Position numbers and translations under genes: made by a program
From: Melioribacteraceae bacterium
Lineage (GTDB): Bacteria > Bacteroidota > Ignavibacteria > Ignavibacteriales > Melioribacteraceae
Assembly (NCBI GenBank): GCA_021739765.1
Contig: JAIPBD010000002.1
Coordinates: 1-64,000, forward strand
Reading direction: 5' to 3'
Length of the DNA: 64,000 nucleotides
Part shown: positions 36,031 to 45,606 of the stretch, piece by piece
Layout of the letters: each line of letters begins with the position of its first letter
Position numbering within the stretch: the first letter of the stretch is position 1
Notes under the pieces: model-generated
Databases searched by the model: none
Told to the model about the DNA's origin: nothing
What the model saw: only the letters and a program-made list of their open reading frames with translations

Positions 36031-36066
36031 AAAAAAAAGAGTAACCACCATGGCGATTACTCTTTT
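36031..36066 (-). terminator. Rho-independent terminator after rplQ
   Basis: AAAAGAGTAA (36035-36044) pairs with TTACTCTTTT (36057-36066), with a CGCC/GGTG inner pairing. On the minus strand it is followed by a run of eight T. It closes the long ribosomal protein transcript just five bases before the engB start codon. Confidence 0.88.
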
Positions 36067-36087
36067 CGTATAAAAATATTAAAGAAG

Positions 36088-36726
36088 TTATTTTGATTCT
36101 TTTTTAGGCTCTTCAGCATCATCTGAAGGTTTAGTTTCCGGCTTTTCCTCTTTTACAACCTCGTCTTTAACGGGTTCTACTTCCGGAACCGATTCAGTTT
36201 TAGTTTCGGCTTTTGCTTCCTCTTTAGGAGCTTTGGGTTTTTCTTCTTTCTCAACAACTTCTTCGATTACCTCAGCATCTTGAACTTTAGGTTCTTTTTT
36301 GGTCTTAGCTTTTGGAGCATCTGTTTTAGCTGTAGTTTTTTTCTTTGGTTTTGAAGTTGGAGCAACCTCATTATAATCAACTAACTCCAATATAGCCATT
36401 TCAGCCGCGTCACCTTGACGTTGGCCTAATTTAATAACCCTGGTATAACCACCTGGTCTATCACCTATCTTTTCAACGATATCACCAAATAATTCTTGAA
36501 TTACGGAATTATCATTTAGATGCCTTGCAATAATTCGTCTGGCGTGAACTGTACCGGTTTTTGCACGGGTAATCATCGGCTCAACAAAAGTTCGAGTTTC
36601 TTTTGCTTTAGCAACAGTAGTTTTAATTTTTTTGTGTTTGAACAAAGCAGTAGCTAAGGCATTCAGCGTAGCATCTCTATGGCTTTTTGTTCTGCCTAGT
36701 TTTCTTCCTTTTAGTCTATGTCTCAT
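36088..36726 (-). CDS. rplQ: Ribosomal protein L17 (bL17) with a long charged tail
   Basis: A 212-residue protein. Residues 1-120 are a normal bL17 (MRHRLKGRKLGRTKSHRDA, YTRVIKLGQRQGDAAEMAILELVD). About 90 further residues form a low-complexity tail of Lys, Glu, Pro and Ala, rising in acidity toward the end. E. coli L17 is about 127 residues. The tail is in frame and ends in an ordinary stop, so it is genuine. It is probably disordered on the ribosome surface; its role is unknown. Confidence 0.95.
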   Translation of the reverse strand: MRHRLKGRKLGRTKSHRDATLNALATALFKHKKIKTTVAKAKETRTFVEPMITRAKTGTVHARRIIARHLNDNSVIQELFGDIVEKIGDRPGGYTRVIKLGQRQGDAAEMAILELVDYNEVAPTSKPKKKTTAKTDAPKAKTKKEPKVQDAEVIEEVVEKEEKPKAPKEEAKAETKTESVPEVEPVKDEVVKEEKPETKPSDDAEEPKKESK

Positions 36727-36747
36727 GGTTTGGCCTTATCGAAAAAT

Positions 36748-37743
36748 TTAATTTGATTCTTGATTATCTTTCAAATAACGGTCAACGTCCATACCGAATT
36801 CCAGACCGTAATTATCTACTATTTCAATTAATTCAGCTAATGATTTTCTACCAAAATTTCTGAATTTTAACATTTCGCTTTCATCTTTTCTAACCAAATC
36901 GCCAAGAATTTTAATATTAGCAGCTTTAAGGCAGTTATGTGAACGAACGCTTAATTCAAGATCATCTACATTAGTTGAAAGTATTTTTCGAATTCTTTCG
37001 AATTCTGCGTCTTTTTCAGATTCAACTTTTTCTTCTTCAGGTTCCATGTCAAAATTGATAAACATGTTAACATGGTCTTTTAAAATTTTACCGGCCCCTG
37101 AAAGCGCTTCTTCAGGAGTAATTGAACCATCGGTGAAAATTTCGAGATCTAATTTTTCATAATCGTTTTTATCGCCAATACGCACATTTTCTATATTATA
37201 TCTCACATTGGTAATCGGTGTGAAAATAGAATCAATCGGAATTAAACCAATGGTTTGATCGGCAAATTTCTGTTCTTTTGAAGGAACATAACCTCTTCCT
37301 GTTCCAAATCTTAACTCAATAGTCAATTTAGCTTGTTCGCTTAAATGCGCAATTGTTAAATCCGGGTTTAATATTTCAACATCGGGGCAGTGTTTTTGAA
37401 TATCCGAGGCTTTAAATTCTCCGGGCCCAATAATAGTTAATTCAGCCTGAGTTGGTTTTTTGTTTCCCATCTTAATTCTAACTTGTTTTAAGTTTAGAAT
37501 TAAATGTGTAATATCTTCATGAACTCCTTCAATAGTAGTAAACTCATGAAGTACTCCGTCTATTCTTATTCCGGTAATTGCAGCGCCAGTGAGAGAAGAT
37601 AACAAAACTCTTCTGAAAGAATTTCCTAACGTTACTCCAAATCCTCGTTCCAACGGTTGAACCGTGTATTTACCATAATTATTACTATAAGTTGATTCAT
37701 CTACTACAACACCATCTGGCATCTTAAATGAAGGTGCACTCAT
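36748..37743 (-). CDS. rpoA: RNA polymerase alpha subunit
   Basis: A 331-residue subunit. The N-terminal dimerisation and assembly domain (about 1-230) includes LERGFGVTLGNSFRRVLLSSL. The C-terminal domain (about 255-325) with LELSVRSHNCLKAANIKILGDLV binds DNA and activators. Standard length and position between rpsD and rplQ. Confidence 0.96.
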   Translation of the reverse strand: MSAPSFKMPDGVVVDESTYSNNYGKYTVQPLERGFGVTLGNSFRRVLLSSLTGAAITGIRIDGVLHEFTTIEGVHEDITHLILNLKQVRIKMGNKKPTQAELTIIGPGEFKASDIQKHCPDVEILNPDLTIAHLSEQAKLTIELRFGTGRGYVPSKEQKFADQTIGLIPIDSIFTPITNVRYNIENVRIGDKNDYEKLDLEIFTDGSITPEEALSGAGKILKDHVNMFINFDMEPEEEKVESEKDAEFERIRKILSTNVDDLELSVRSHNCLKAANIKILGDLVRKDESEMLKFRNFGRKSLAELIEIVDNYGLEFGMDVDRYLKDNQESN

Positions 37744-37762
37744 TTATTCCCTCACGTTTATT

Positions 37763-38389
37763 TTACTTAGAATAAAGCTCAACGATCAATTGTTCGTTAG
37801 CGTTTAATGGTACTTCATCTCTTTCAGGAATTTGCATAAATGTTCCAGATAATGAAGCCTTATCGACATTCAGCCAGCTATACATGTTATCTTTCGTTCT
37901 TCTTAACGAATCATGTATAAGGTCCAGCTTTTTACTTTTCTCTTTAACAGAAATAACATCATTGGGAGATACAAAGTATGATGGTATGTTTACAATCTTT
38001 CCATTAACTAAAAAGTGTCGATGTGTGATTAATTGCCGTGCAGCTTTTCTTGAGGATGCAAATCCTAACCGGTACACTACATTGTCTAATCTTCTTTCTA
38101 GCAACTTAATTAAGTTTTCACCTGTAACGCCTTTTTGGCTGTTCGCACGGCTAAAATACCCACTAAATTGAGATTCTAAAATTCCGTATATTCTTTTAAC
38201 TTTTTGTTTTTCTCTTAACTGCACTCCATATTCAGAAAACTTGACTCTTCTATTTAAGCCATGCTCTCCGGGAGGATAATTTTTGCTTTCAATCGGGCAT
38301 TTTTCGGTATTACATTTATTACCCTTTAAGAAAAGTTTCGTCCTTTCTCTTCTGCACAATTTACAACTTGGTCCAGTGTATCTAGCCAT
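37763..38389 (-). CDS. rpsD: Ribosomal protein S4 (uS4)
   Basis: A 208-residue small-subunit assembly protein. It keeps the zinc-binding form: Cys 9, 12, 26 and 31 in [10 protein letters not shown] and [12 protein letters not shown]. The S4 RNA-binding domain ([25 protein letters not shown]) follows. It lies between rpsK and rpoA in the alpha segment. Confidence 0.96.
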   Translation of the reverse strand: MARYTGPSCKLCRRERTKLFLKGNKCNTEKCPIESKNYPPGEHGLNRRVKFSEYGVQLREKQKVKRIYGILESQFSGYFSRANSQKGVTGENLIKLLERRLDNVVYRLGFASSRKAARQLITHRHFLVNGKIVNIPSYFVSPNDVISVKEKSKKLDLIHDSLRRTKDNMYSWLNVDKASLSGTFMQIPERDEVPLNANEQLIVELYSK

Positions 38390-38402
38390 CTAATTCTCCT
38401 TG

Positions 38403-38789
38403 TTAAACTCTTCTTCTTTTTGGTGGACGACACCCATTGTGTGGGATCGGAGTAATATCTTTAATAGAAAGTATTTGCAATCCCGCAGTATTTAATGCTC
38501 TAATAGCAGCTTCCCTTCCGGCACCAGGTCCCTTCACAAAAACATCAATTTTCCTCATTCCTAAATCATGCGCTTCTTTCGCGGCAGACTCTGCAGTAAC
38601 TTGAGCAGCAAAAGGTGTATTCTTTCTGGATCCTTTAAAACCGTTTTTACCGGCCGAAGACCAAGAAACCGTATTTCCATAGACGTCAGTTAAAGTAACA
38701 ATCACATTATTAAAAGACGCCATAACATGGGCAACGCCCATAGCATCAACATGTACTTTCTTTTTCGTCTTTCTAACTGTTTTAGCCAA
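38403..38789 (-). CDS. rpsK: Ribosomal protein S11 (uS11)
   Basis: A 128-residue protein of the small-subunit platform. Diagnostic segments are [32 protein letters not shown] and the C-terminal [17 protein letters not shown]. Gene order rpsM-rpsK-rpsD is standard. Confidence 0.96.
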   Translation of the reverse strand: MAKTVRKTKKKVHVDAMGVAHVMASFNNVIVTLTDVYGNTVSWSSAGKNGFKGSRKNTPFAAQVTAESAAKEAHDLGMRKIDVFVKGPGAGREAAIRALNTAGLQILSIKDITPIPHNGCRPPKRRRV

Positions 38790-38811
38790 AATTAATTCTC
38801 CTTGAAATTAT

Positions 38812-39195
38812 TTACTTCTTACCGGGAGCTTTTTTCTTGCCGGCAACGGTTCTTCTTCTACCTTTACGCGTTCTAGAGTTGGTTCTTGTCCTTTGACCAC
38901 GCGCAGGTAAACCTCTTCTATGTCTCAAACCACGATAAGCTCCGATATCCATTAATCGTTTGATATTTTGTTGAACTTCACTTCTAAGAGCACCTTCAAC
39001 TTTATAATCCGCAGTCATTACAGCTCTGATTTTAGCTGCATCTTCCTCAGTAAATTCTGAAATCTTTTTATCGGGATCCAGATTAGCTTTTTTCAATATT
39101 GCATATGAAGTTGCAACACCTATTCCGTAGATATAAGTAAGAGCAATAAATGCTTTCTTATTTTTTGGTAAATCTACACCAGCGATACGTGCCAA
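38812..39195 (-). CDS. rpsM: Ribosomal protein S13 (uS13)
   Basis: A 127-residue protein of the small-subunit head that touches the P-site tRNA. Conserved [26 protein letters not shown] and [20 protein letters not shown], with a basic tail that ends KKKAPGKK. First gene of the alpha segment after rpmJ. Confidence 0.96.
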   Translation of the reverse strand: MARIAGVDLPKNKKAFIALTYIYGIGVATSYAILKKANLDPDKKISEFTEEDAAKIRAVMTADYKVEGALRSEVQQNIKRLMDIGAYRGLRHRRGLPARGQRTRTNSRTRKGRRRTVAGKKKAPGKK

Positions 39196-39213
39196 ATCGA
39201 ATTCCTCCTCTTA

Positions 39214-39327
39214 TTAGCCTTGACGTTGTTTGTGTTTAGGATTCTTGCAAATCACACGAACAACACCCTTTCTTTTAATAATTTTGCAGTTTTCACAAAT
39301 TTTCTTCACAGAAGCTCTTACCTTCAT
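39214..39327 (-). CDS. rpmJ: Ribosomal protein L36 (bL36), zinc form
   Basis: A 37-residue protein read directly from the sequence (ATG 39327, stop 39214-39216): [17 protein letters not shown], then [20 protein letters not shown]. The Cys-x-x-Cys, Cys and His make it the zinc-binding type. It lies 10 bases after infA and 18 before rpsM, its usual place. Confidence 0.95.
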   Translation of the reverse strand: MKVRASVKKICENCKIIKRKGVVRVICKNPKHKQRQG

Positions 39328-39337
39328 TTCAGCCTCA

Positions 39338-39556
39338 CTATTTATACCTGTATGTAATTCTTCCCTTATTTAAATCATAAGGCGAAAGTTCGATAGCGAC
39401 TTTGTCGCCTACCAAAATTTTAATAAAATGCATTCTCATTTTACCGGAGATATGCGCTAAAATTTGATGCTCATTTTCTAATTTTACTTTAAAAGTTGCA
39501 TTAGGTAACGTTTCGGTTACAATTCCATCAACTTTTATTGGTCCTTGCTTTGCCAT
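39338..39556 (-). CDS. infA: Translation initiation factor IF-1
   Basis: A 72-residue OB-fold factor binding the ribosomal A site in initiation. Typical motifs are [65 protein letters not shown] in sequence order, matched over the whole length. Its ATG directly abuts the stop codon of map. Confidence 0.95.
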   Translation of the reverse strand: MAKQGPIKVDGIVTETLPNATFKVKLENEHQILAHISGKMRMHFIKILVGDKVAIELSPYDLNKGRITYRYK

Positions 39557-40318
39557 TTACCTACTTGTTAATATTTCCGGTTTTCCATTTATAATTGCAA
39601 CAGTATGTTCAAAGTGCGCCGAAGTGCTATTATCGGCAGTTTTCACTGTCCACCCATCTTTTTCAACTCTTACAGCATGTGTTCCAAGATTTATCATGGG
39701 TTCAATCGCAAACGTCATACCATTTTTAATTTTTGGTCCAGAATTACTTTTACCAAAATTCGGGATTTGAGGATCTTCATGTAAATATCTTCCAACTCCA
39801 TGTCCACAAAGTTCTCTTACAATCCCATATCCATATTGATTAACATGTTCTTCAATCGCATATGAAATATCACCAAATCTATTTCCTTCAACAGAAGCTT
39901 CAATACCTTTATAAAGAGCTTCTTCAGTAACCTTCATCAATTGCTTTTTTTCATCAGATATTTCACCGATCGCAATCGAAACTGCCGAATCACCGTAATA
40001 TTTATTTTTAATTACGCCGACATCAATACTAAGAACTTCACCGTCAACTAAAACTCTATTGCTCGGTATTCCGTGAACAACTTCACTTTCAACAGAAGTA
40101 CAAAGTGTTCCCGGAAAATCAATTGAACCCGCTTGTGAATAACCTTTAAAAGCAGGAATGGAATTGTTACTTCTGATAAAATCTTCAGCAATTTTATCTA
40201 ATTCTAATGTAGTAACTCCAACTTTCGCATAAGTGCTAACCAATTTAAGTGTATCTGCAACTATTTGGCAGCTTTCTCTTATGTAATCAATTTCATTTTT
40301 TGTTTTTATAAGAATCAA
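39557..40318 (-). CDS. map: Methionine aminopeptidase, type I
   Basis: A 253-residue metalloprotease that removes initiator methionine. The five metal ligands are visible: Asp in SIDVGVIK, Asp in YYGDSAV, His in GHGVGRYLHEDP, Glu in FAIEPMI and Glu in AHFEHTVAI. It lies between secY and infA; no adk gene is present between secY and map. Confidence 0.95.
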   Translation of the reverse strand: MILIKTKNEIDYIRESCQIVADTLKLVSTYAKVGVTTLELDKIAEDFIRSNNSIPAFKGYSQAGSIDFPGTLCTSVESEVVHGIPSNRVLVDGEVLSIDVGVIKNKYYGDSAVSIAIGEISDEKKQLMKVTEEALYKGIEASVEGNRFGDISYAIEEHVNQYGYGIVRELCGHGVGRYLHEDPQIPNFGKSNSGPKIKNGMTFAIEPMINLGTHAVRVEKDGWTVKTADNSTSAHFEHTVAIINGKPEILTSR

Positions 40319-40331
40319 ATTAAAATCCGAA

Positions 40332-41672
40332 TTAGAATTTACGTCCCTTCATTTTTCCGGATTTCATAAAACCGTCGTAATGTCTCATCAATAAATGAGA
40401 TTCAATTTGTTGAAGCGTATCCAATGCTACTCCAACAATAATTAACAAACTTGTTCCACCAAAGAATGATGCAAATAGACTTGAAACTCCGAAACGGGTA
40501 ACAAAAGCCGGTAAAATCGCAACTATCGCCAAAAAGATCGAACCAGGCAAAGTAATCTTTGTAAGAATATTATCAATAAATTCAGCAGTTTGTTTCCCTG
40601 GTCTAATTCCCGGTACAAAACCACCTTGTTTCTTCATATTCTCCGCAACATCTTGCGGATTAAACGCAATCGCTGTATAAAAGTATGTAAAGAAAATTAT
40701 CATTATCGCGTAAATGACCGAGTATGAAACAGAAGTAAAAACAAAATATCCGGAAAGAGTCTGCATAAATTCACTATCCGGGAAAAACGCTAATACTGTT
40801 GACGGTATAAACATAATTGACTGCGCAAAGATAATCGGCATTACACCGGCAGTATTCACGCGTAAAGGAATGTACTGAGTAACTCCTCCATAAACTTTTC
40901 TTCCAACAACTCTTTTTGCATACTGAACCGGAATTCTTCGTGTTCCTTGAGTAACTAATACAATTCCGGCAATAATTAGCAACATAAAAGCAAGTATTAC
41001 TATTTCAATTACAATATTGCGTGATCCAGCAGCAATCAATTCATATTCATTTAACAATGCAACCGGAAATTGATTAATGATACCTATAAAAATTATAAGC
41101 GATATTCCATTTCCAATGCCTTTTTCAGTTATCTGCTCTCCCATCCACATCATCATTACCGTACCGGCAGTCAGATAGACAACGGAAGTGAAAATGAATC
41201 CGATACCTTGAACTTCTTGCGGAACAACGGAGACACCATTGTGGGTCATATTCATCAAAACGCCTGTCACAATTCCGATGGCTTGAAACGCTGAAATAAA
41301 AACCGTACCGTATCTTGTAAGCTGAGTTATTTTTTTACGTCCTTCCTCTCCTTCTCTTTGTAATTTTTGGAAGTAAGGAACAACGGCACCGGCAAGCTGG
41401 ATAATAATTGAAGCACTGATGTAAGGCATAATACCAAGCGCAAAAATCGCAGCATTTGAGAACGCGCCACCAACAAAAAGATCATATAAACCGAAAAGAT
41501 TATTACTTGTCCTGTTAGCCATCGCATCAGCTAATAAAGATGCATCAATACCTGGTAAAGTAATGTGTGCACCAAGTCGGACAATAACCAATAAAGAAAG
41601 CGTATATATAATACGCTGTCTTAACTCGTGGATCTTAAAGATATTTCTAAAAGTGTCCTGTAATTTTCCCAT
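40332..41672 (-). CDS. secY: Protein translocase subunit SecY
   Basis: A 446-residue channel protein with ten membrane helices. Landmarks include LPGIDASLL, ISASIIIQL, GQEI-type loop GEQITEKGIGNGISLIIF, RRIPVQYAKRVVGRKVYGG and FNPQDVAENMKKQGGFVPGIRPGK. It shares one base with the rplO stop and exports proteins with SecA and SecE. Confidence 0.95.
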   Translation of the reverse strand: MGKLQDTFRNIFKIHELRQRIIYTLSLLVIVRLGAHITLPGIDASLLADAMANRTSNNLFGLYDLFVGGAFSNAAIFALGIMPYISASIIIQLAGAVVPYFQKLQREGEEGRKKITQLTRYGTVFISAFQAIGIVTGVLMNMTHNGVSVVPQEVQGIGFIFTSVVYLTAGTVMMMWMGEQITEKGIGNGISLIIFIGIINQFPVALLNEYELIAAGSRNIVIEIVILAFMLLIIAGIVLVTQGTRRIPVQYAKRVVGRKVYGGVTQYIPLRVNTAGVMPIIFAQSIMFIPSTVLAFFPDSEFMQTLSGYFVFTSVSYSVIYAIMIIFFTYFYTAIAFNPQDVAENMKKQGGFVPGIRPGKQTAEFIDNILTKITLPGSIFLAIVAILPAFVTRFGVSSLFASFFGGTSLLIIVGVALDTLQQIESHLLMRHYDGFMKSGKMKGRKF

Positions 41673-42136
41673 TAAGCTTCTATCACCTTAATTGAACCGC
41701 CGGCGGCTTCAATTTTTTGTTTTGCTGATTCACTAAATTTATGTGCTTCAACGGTTACTTTAGCTTTTAATTCACCATTACCAAGAATTTTGTATGGTGC
41801 AACTGCTTTAGAAAGTAAACCGTTTTTATACAAAGTGATTTGATTTACGATACCATCTTCAATTTTCTTATCATCAATCAATTTTTGGATTCTATCCACA
41901 TTAATTGGTTGATAATTAACTCTAAAAATATTGGTAAATCCTCTTTTTGGTACACGTCTTTGAAGTGGCATTTGACCACCTTCAAACCAGGCTCTACTTG
42001 AATAACCTCGACGAGACTTTTGTCCATTCATACCGACTGTTGATGTACCGCCATGACCAGAACCTTCTCCGCGACCGATTCTTTTTCGATTCTTTTTAGA
42101 ACCCTTATTGTATTTTAGATTACTTAAAACGTTCAT
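41672..42136 (-). CDS. rplO: Ribosomal protein L15 (uL15)
   Basis: A 154-residue large-subunit protein with the glycine-rich N-terminus GRGEGSGHGGTSTVGMNGQKSRRGYS and PLQRRVPKRGFTNIF. It lies between rpmD and secY. Confidence 0.96.
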   Translation of the reverse strand: MNVLSNLKYNKGSKKNRKRIGRGEGSGHGGTSTVGMNGQKSRRGYSSRAWFEGGQMPLQRRVPKRGFTNIFRVNYQPINVDRIQKLIDDKKIEDGIVNQITLYKNGLLSKAVAPYKILGNGELKAKVTVEAHKFSESAKQKIEAAGGSIKVIEA

Positions 42137-42146
42137 ATAAATTCAC

Positions 42147-42335
42147 CTATTTTTCAATTTCTTCGACAACAACAAGATGCGATACTCTATTAATCATTCC
42201 TCTAATTTGAGGGGTATCGTTATGCACCTTTACATAATTAGGTCTGCCTAAACCAAGAGCTTCAATAGTTCTTTTTTGTCTTTTAGGTCTATCAATAATG
42301 CTTTTTGTTTGCTTAATTTTTAACTGCTTGGCCAT
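42147..42335 (-). CDS. rpmD: Ribosomal protein L30 (uL30)
   Basis: A 62-residue protein. I use the ATG at 42335 (MAKQLKIKQTKSIIDRPK); a GTG five codons upstream lies on the rpsE stop and adds only MSERI. The conserved core is LGLGRPNYVKVHNDTPQIRGMINRVSHLV. Confidence 0.93.
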   Translation of the reverse strand: MAKQLKIKQTKSIIDRPKRQKRTIEALGLGRPNYVKVHNDTPQIRGMINRVSHLVVVEEIEK

Positions 42336-42349
42336 AATTCTTTCACTCA

Positions 42350-42862
42350 CTATGCATTAAAAAGTTCTGTTAAACTAATACCTCTTTTCGCGCTCATTGT
42401 TCTTGCATCAATCAAGTCGAGCAAACCGTTTAGTGTGGCTTTAACTTGATTATGAGAATTGCTTGAGCCGAGAGATTTAGTTAAAATATCCTGAATACCG
42501 GCTGATTCTAAAACTGCTCTTACACCACCACCGGCAATAAGTCCTGTACCCGGCGAAGCTGGTTTAAGAAGAACCCGACCGGCACCATATTTGCCAATAA
42601 TTTGATGAGGAATAGTTCCCTTAATTATCGGTACTTTATAAACGTTTTTCTTTGCATCATCAATTCCTTTGGAAATAGCATCGGTAACTTCATTAGCTTT
42701 ACCTAAACCGACTCCAACATGACCATTACTATCGCCAACCACAACTATAGCGTTAAAACTAAATCTTCTACCACCTTTAACAACTTTAGCAACACGGTTG
42801 ATATGAACAACTTTTTCTTTAAGATTATCTAAACCAGATACTTTTTTATGCTTCAATTCCAT
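42350..42862 (-). CDS. rpsE: Ribosomal protein S5 (uS5)
   Basis: A small-subunit protein important for decoding accuracy. [45 protein letters not shown] and [20 protein letters not shown] are diagnostic. The start is uncertain: ATG at 42862 (170 residues) or an in-frame TTG at 42877 (175 residues); neither has a well-spaced Shine-Dalgarno. A tRNA gene ends just upstream, between this gene and rplR. Confidence 0.94.
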   Translation of the reverse strand: MELKHKKVSGLDNLKEKVVHINRVAKVVKGGRRFSFNAIVVVGDSNGHVGVGLGKANEVTDAISKGIDDAKKNVYKVPIIKGTIPHQIIGKYGAGRVLLKPASPGTGLIAGGGVRAVLESAGIQDILTKSLGSSNSHNQVKATLNGLLDLIDARTMSAKRGISLTELFNA

Positions 42863-42894
42863 CTCCGATATTTGCAATTCTTAATTAAAATCTG

Positions 42895-42965
42895 CTGGCC
42901 GAGGAGGATTTGAACCCCCACTGACGGGACCAAAACCCGATGTACTACCATTATACTATCGGCCA
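42895..42965 (-). tRNA. tRNA-Gln (anticodon TTG)
   Basis: On the minus strand a full cloverleaf folds. The acceptor TGGCCGA pairs with TCGGCCA and the discriminator is G. The D arm is short (GTA/TAC). The anticodon stem CGGG/CCCG carries loop TTTTGGT, giving anticodon TTG. The T arm is GGGGG/CCTCC with loop TTCAAAT. The lowest anticodon-stem position is a T-T mismatch. No CCA is encoded. It sits between rplR (5 bases away) and rpsE, inside the spc ribosomal operon and on the same strand, so it must be cut out of the mRNA. Confidence 0.93.
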
Positions 42966-42970
42966 GTTTG

Positions 42971-43336
42971 TTAAAACTTTAAGCCACCCTCTCGCGCACC
43001 GTCTGCTACTTCTTTTACGCGACCATGATAATTATAAGGTCCTCTATCAAACACAACTTGAGATACACCAACTTCTTGAGCTTTTTTTGCGATTAGTTGC
43101 CCAACTAATTTACTTTTACCGATTTTACCTTCAGCTTTCTGTACATCTTCAATAATATCGGACGATTTAGTAGAAGCCGCGGCAATCGTAATATTTTTTG
43201 TATCATCGATAAGCTGAGCATACATATGATTAAGACTTCTAAAAACGCTTAATCTTGGTTTTTCGGCAGTACCAAAAATCTTTTTACGGACACGTATAAC
43301 TTTTCTTAATTTTCGTTGTTTTTGTTTCTTTAACAT
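42971..43336 (-). CDS. rplR: Ribosomal protein L18 (uL18)
   Basis: A 121-residue 5S-rRNA-binding protein. [20 protein letters not shown] and [28 protein letters not shown] are diagnostic. Its stop lies five bases before the tRNA-Gln. Confidence 0.95.
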   Translation of the reverse strand: MLKKQKQRKLRKVIRVRKKIFGTAEKPRLSVFRSLNHMYAQLIDDTKNITIAAASTKSSDIIEDVQKAEGKIGKSKLVGQLIAKKAQEVGVSQVVFDRGPYNYHGRVKEVADGAREGGLKF

Positions 43337-43355
43337 TTCTCTAACATGCTCCTAA

Positions 43356-43892
43356 TTATTTACCAGCTGTTTTACCGGCTTTTCTCGCAATAAATTCATC
43401 AGAGTACTTAATTCCTTTTCCTTTATATGGCTCAGGTTCTCTGATTGATCTGATTTTAGCAGCAACTTGACCAACTAATTCTTTATCAATTCCTTTTATA
43501 ACAATTTGAGTAGGAGCCGGGACTTCAAGAGTAATTTCCGGAGGAGGAATAAAATAAATTGGATGAGAGTACCCAATATTAAGCAAGAGATTATTTCCTT
43601 TTAACTCAGCTCTAAATCCCACACCCACAATATCAAGTGTTTTAGAAAAACCATCCGTAACACCGGTTACTATATTCTGAATTAATGCCCTCGTCAAACC
43701 ATGAAGAGCACGAATTTGTTTCTCATCATTTGGTCTTTCGACTAAAATTTCATCGCCTTCAACTTTTACATTTATACTTGGATTAACCTTTAACTGTAAT
43801 TCGCCAAGTTTACCTTTAATTTTCAGCAAATCACGCTTATGATCTACTGTTAATCCCTTAATATTTACCGGTTTTTTTCCAACTCTAGACAC
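43356..43892 (-). CDS. rplF: Ribosomal protein L6 (uL6)
   Basis: A 178-residue two-domain large-subunit protein: MSRVGKKPVNI at the start, ALHGLTRALIQNIVTGVTDGFSK in the middle, and IRSIREPEPYKGKGIKYSDEFIARKAGKTAGK at the end. Between rpsH and rplR. Confidence 0.96.
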   Translation of the reverse strand: MSRVGKKPVNIKGLTVDHKRDLLKIKGKLGELQLKVNPSINVKVEGDEILVERPNDEKQIRALHGLTRALIQNIVTGVTDGFSKTLDIVGVGFRAELKGNNLLLNIGYSHPIYFIPPPEITLEVPAPTQIVIKGIDKELVGQVAAKIRSIREPEPYKGKGIKYSDEFIARKAGKTAGK

Positions 43893-43909
43893 TTAAAATC
43901 TCCGCTATT

Positions 43910-44305
43910 TTACCAAATGTGACAAATAATTTCGCCGCCAATTGACTCATTCTTCGCTTGCTTGTCGGATAACAAACCCTTCGACGTAGAAATAATTGCT
44001 ATACCCAAACCATTAAGAACTCTGGGAATATCATCTTTACCTACATACCGACGCAAACCGGGACGACTAATTTTCTTCAACCCACTAATAGAGGGTGTAC
44101 CATCAACATATTTAAGAAAAACCCTTAATATGTTTTGTTTATTATCTTCAGTTACAGCGAAATCTCTAATAAAATTATTTGATTTCAAGATTTCTGATAA
44201 CTGCAACTTCATATTCGAAGATGGAATATCAACAAATCTTTTACGTGCTTTAACCGCGTTTCTAACTCTTGTTAAATAATCTGCAATTGGATCAGTTACT
44301 AACAT
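43910..44305 (-). CDS. rpsH: Ribosomal protein S8 (uS8)
   Basis: A 131-residue 16S-rRNA-binding protein: DPIADYLTRVRNAVKARKRFVDIPSS at the start and GLGIAIISTSKGLLSDKQAK with GGEIICHIW at the end. In E. coli S8 is the spc operon autoregulator; no such site was identified here. Confidence 0.95.
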   Translation of the reverse strand: MLVTDPIADYLTRVRNAVKARKRFVDIPSSNMKLQLSEILKSNNFIRDFAVTEDNKQNILRVFLKYVDGTPSISGLKKISRPGLRRYVGKDDIPRVLNGLGIAIISTSKGLLSDKQAKNESIGGEIICHIW

Positions 44306-44323
44306 TTAACCTAAACCTCCTAA

Positions 44324-44593
44324 TTACCAACTAGACTTTTTAATACCGGGAATTTCACCTTTAAGAGCCATTTCTCTTAAAACTAATCTAGAGCAACCAA
44401 ATTTTCTGTAGTATGAACGTACTCTTCCCGTGAATTGACATCTGTTATTTAATCTAACAGGAGAAGCATTTTTAGGAAGTTTCTGTAATGCTTCATAATC
44501 TCCATTTTCTTTCAGCTCTTTTCTGAGATCTGCATACTTTGCAACAAGTTTCTCTCTTTTCTCTTGTCTGGCAATTAATGATTTCCTAGCCAT
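44324..44593 (-). CDS. rpsN: Ribosomal protein S14 (uS14), zinc-free long form
   Basis: An 89-residue protein with [40 protein letters not shown]. It lacks the paired CxxC zinc motifs and has the length of the zinc-independent class. Confidence 0.95.
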   Translation of the reverse strand: MARKSLIARQEKREKLVAKYADLRKELKENGDYEALQKLPKNASPVRLNNRCQFTGRVRSYYRKFGCSRLVLREMALKGEIPGIKKSSW

Positions 44594-44602
44594 GAATATC
44601 CT

Positions 44603-45241
44603 TTAGTTTTGTACTTCTTTTTTCTTAAATGGGAACCCGAATCCTTTTAGCAACGAATGTGCTTCAGCATCGGTTTTAGCGGTAGTAACAAAAGTAATGT
44701 CCATACCAACTATTCTTGAAACTTTATCAACGTCAATTTCCGGAAAAATAATTTGTTCCTTCACGCCCATGGTATAGTTGCCTCTACCATCAAATGATTT
44801 ATCGGGAACACCTCTAAAATCGCGCACACGAGGAAGCACTATTGAAATTAAACGATCCAGAAATTCGTACATTCTTTCACGACGAAGTGTTACCTTCGCT
44901 CCGATCTTCATTCCCTCACGAAGCTTAAAATTAGAAATAGCATTCTTTGCTTCCCTAATAGAAGGTTTTTGACCGGTTATTAATTCCAAATCTTTTACAG
45001 CTTCATCGATTAGTTTTGAATCTTGAGTAGCACCGCCAACACCCATATTAATTACAATTTTTGTCAGCTTTGGAACTTCCATTACATTTTTGTATGAAAA
45101 CTCTTTCATTAAGCTGGGTGTTAACTCATCTTTATAAAAATCAAATAAACGAACAGGTACTTTAACTTTTGTAGTTACCTTATCATCAGATTTTTTAGTT
45201 TTAGTCGATTCTTTCTTTTTGCTTTTAGTTTCTTTTGCCAT
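44603..45241 (-). CDS. rplE: Ribosomal protein L5 (uL5) with basic N-terminal extension
   Basis: A 212-residue protein read from the ATG at 45241; an in-frame TTG two codons earlier is less likely. After about 30 Lys/Ser/Thr-rich residues the normal L5 begins ([60 protein letters not shown]). The extension is longer than in E. coli L5 (179 residues). Confidence 0.94.
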   Translation of the reverse strand: MAKETKSKKKESTKTKKSDDKVTTKVKVPVRLFDFYKDELTPSLMKEFSYKNVMEVPKLTKIVINMGVGGATQDSKLIDEAVKDLELITGQKPSIREAKNAISNFKLREGMKIGAKVTLRRERMYEFLDRLISIVLPRVRDFRGVPDKSFDGRGNYTMGVKEQIIFPEIDVDKVSRIVGMDITFVTTAKTDAEAHSLLKGFGFPFKKKEVQN

Positions 45242-45261
45242 TTCCAAACTCTTTAGTCAGA

Positions 45262-45591
45262 TTATTTAGTTAACATTTCGCCGCTGGCTTTGCTAATCCG
45301 GACGCTACGTTTTTTACCTGTTTTTTCATCAATAATAATTTTAGCACCAACTCTTGTAGGTTCATTAGATTTCGGATCAAGAACCATAACATTCGAGACA
45401 TTAATAGGAGCTTCTTTTTCAATAATTCCACCTTGTGGATATTGTTGATTGGGTTTAGTATGTCTCTTACGAATATTCACACCTTCAACAATTACCGTGT
45501 TCTTCTTCGGAAAAACTTTAAGTACTTTGCCGGTTTTACCTCTATTGTTGCCTGCAACTACTTCTATCATGTCATCTTTTCTAATTTTCAT
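45262..45591 (-). CDS. rplX: Ribosomal protein L24 (uL24)
   Basis: A 109-residue KOW-domain assembly initiator: [37 protein letters not shown] and [22 protein letters not shown]. Between rplN and rplE. Confidence 0.96.
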   Translation of the reverse strand: MKIRKDDMIEVVAGNNRGKTGKVLKVFPKKNTVIVEGVNIRKRHTKPNQQYPQGGIIEKEAPINVSNVMVLDPKSNEPTRVGAKIIIDEKTGKKRSVRISKASGEMLTK

Positions 45592-45606
45592 AAATCTAAT
45601 TCCGTT

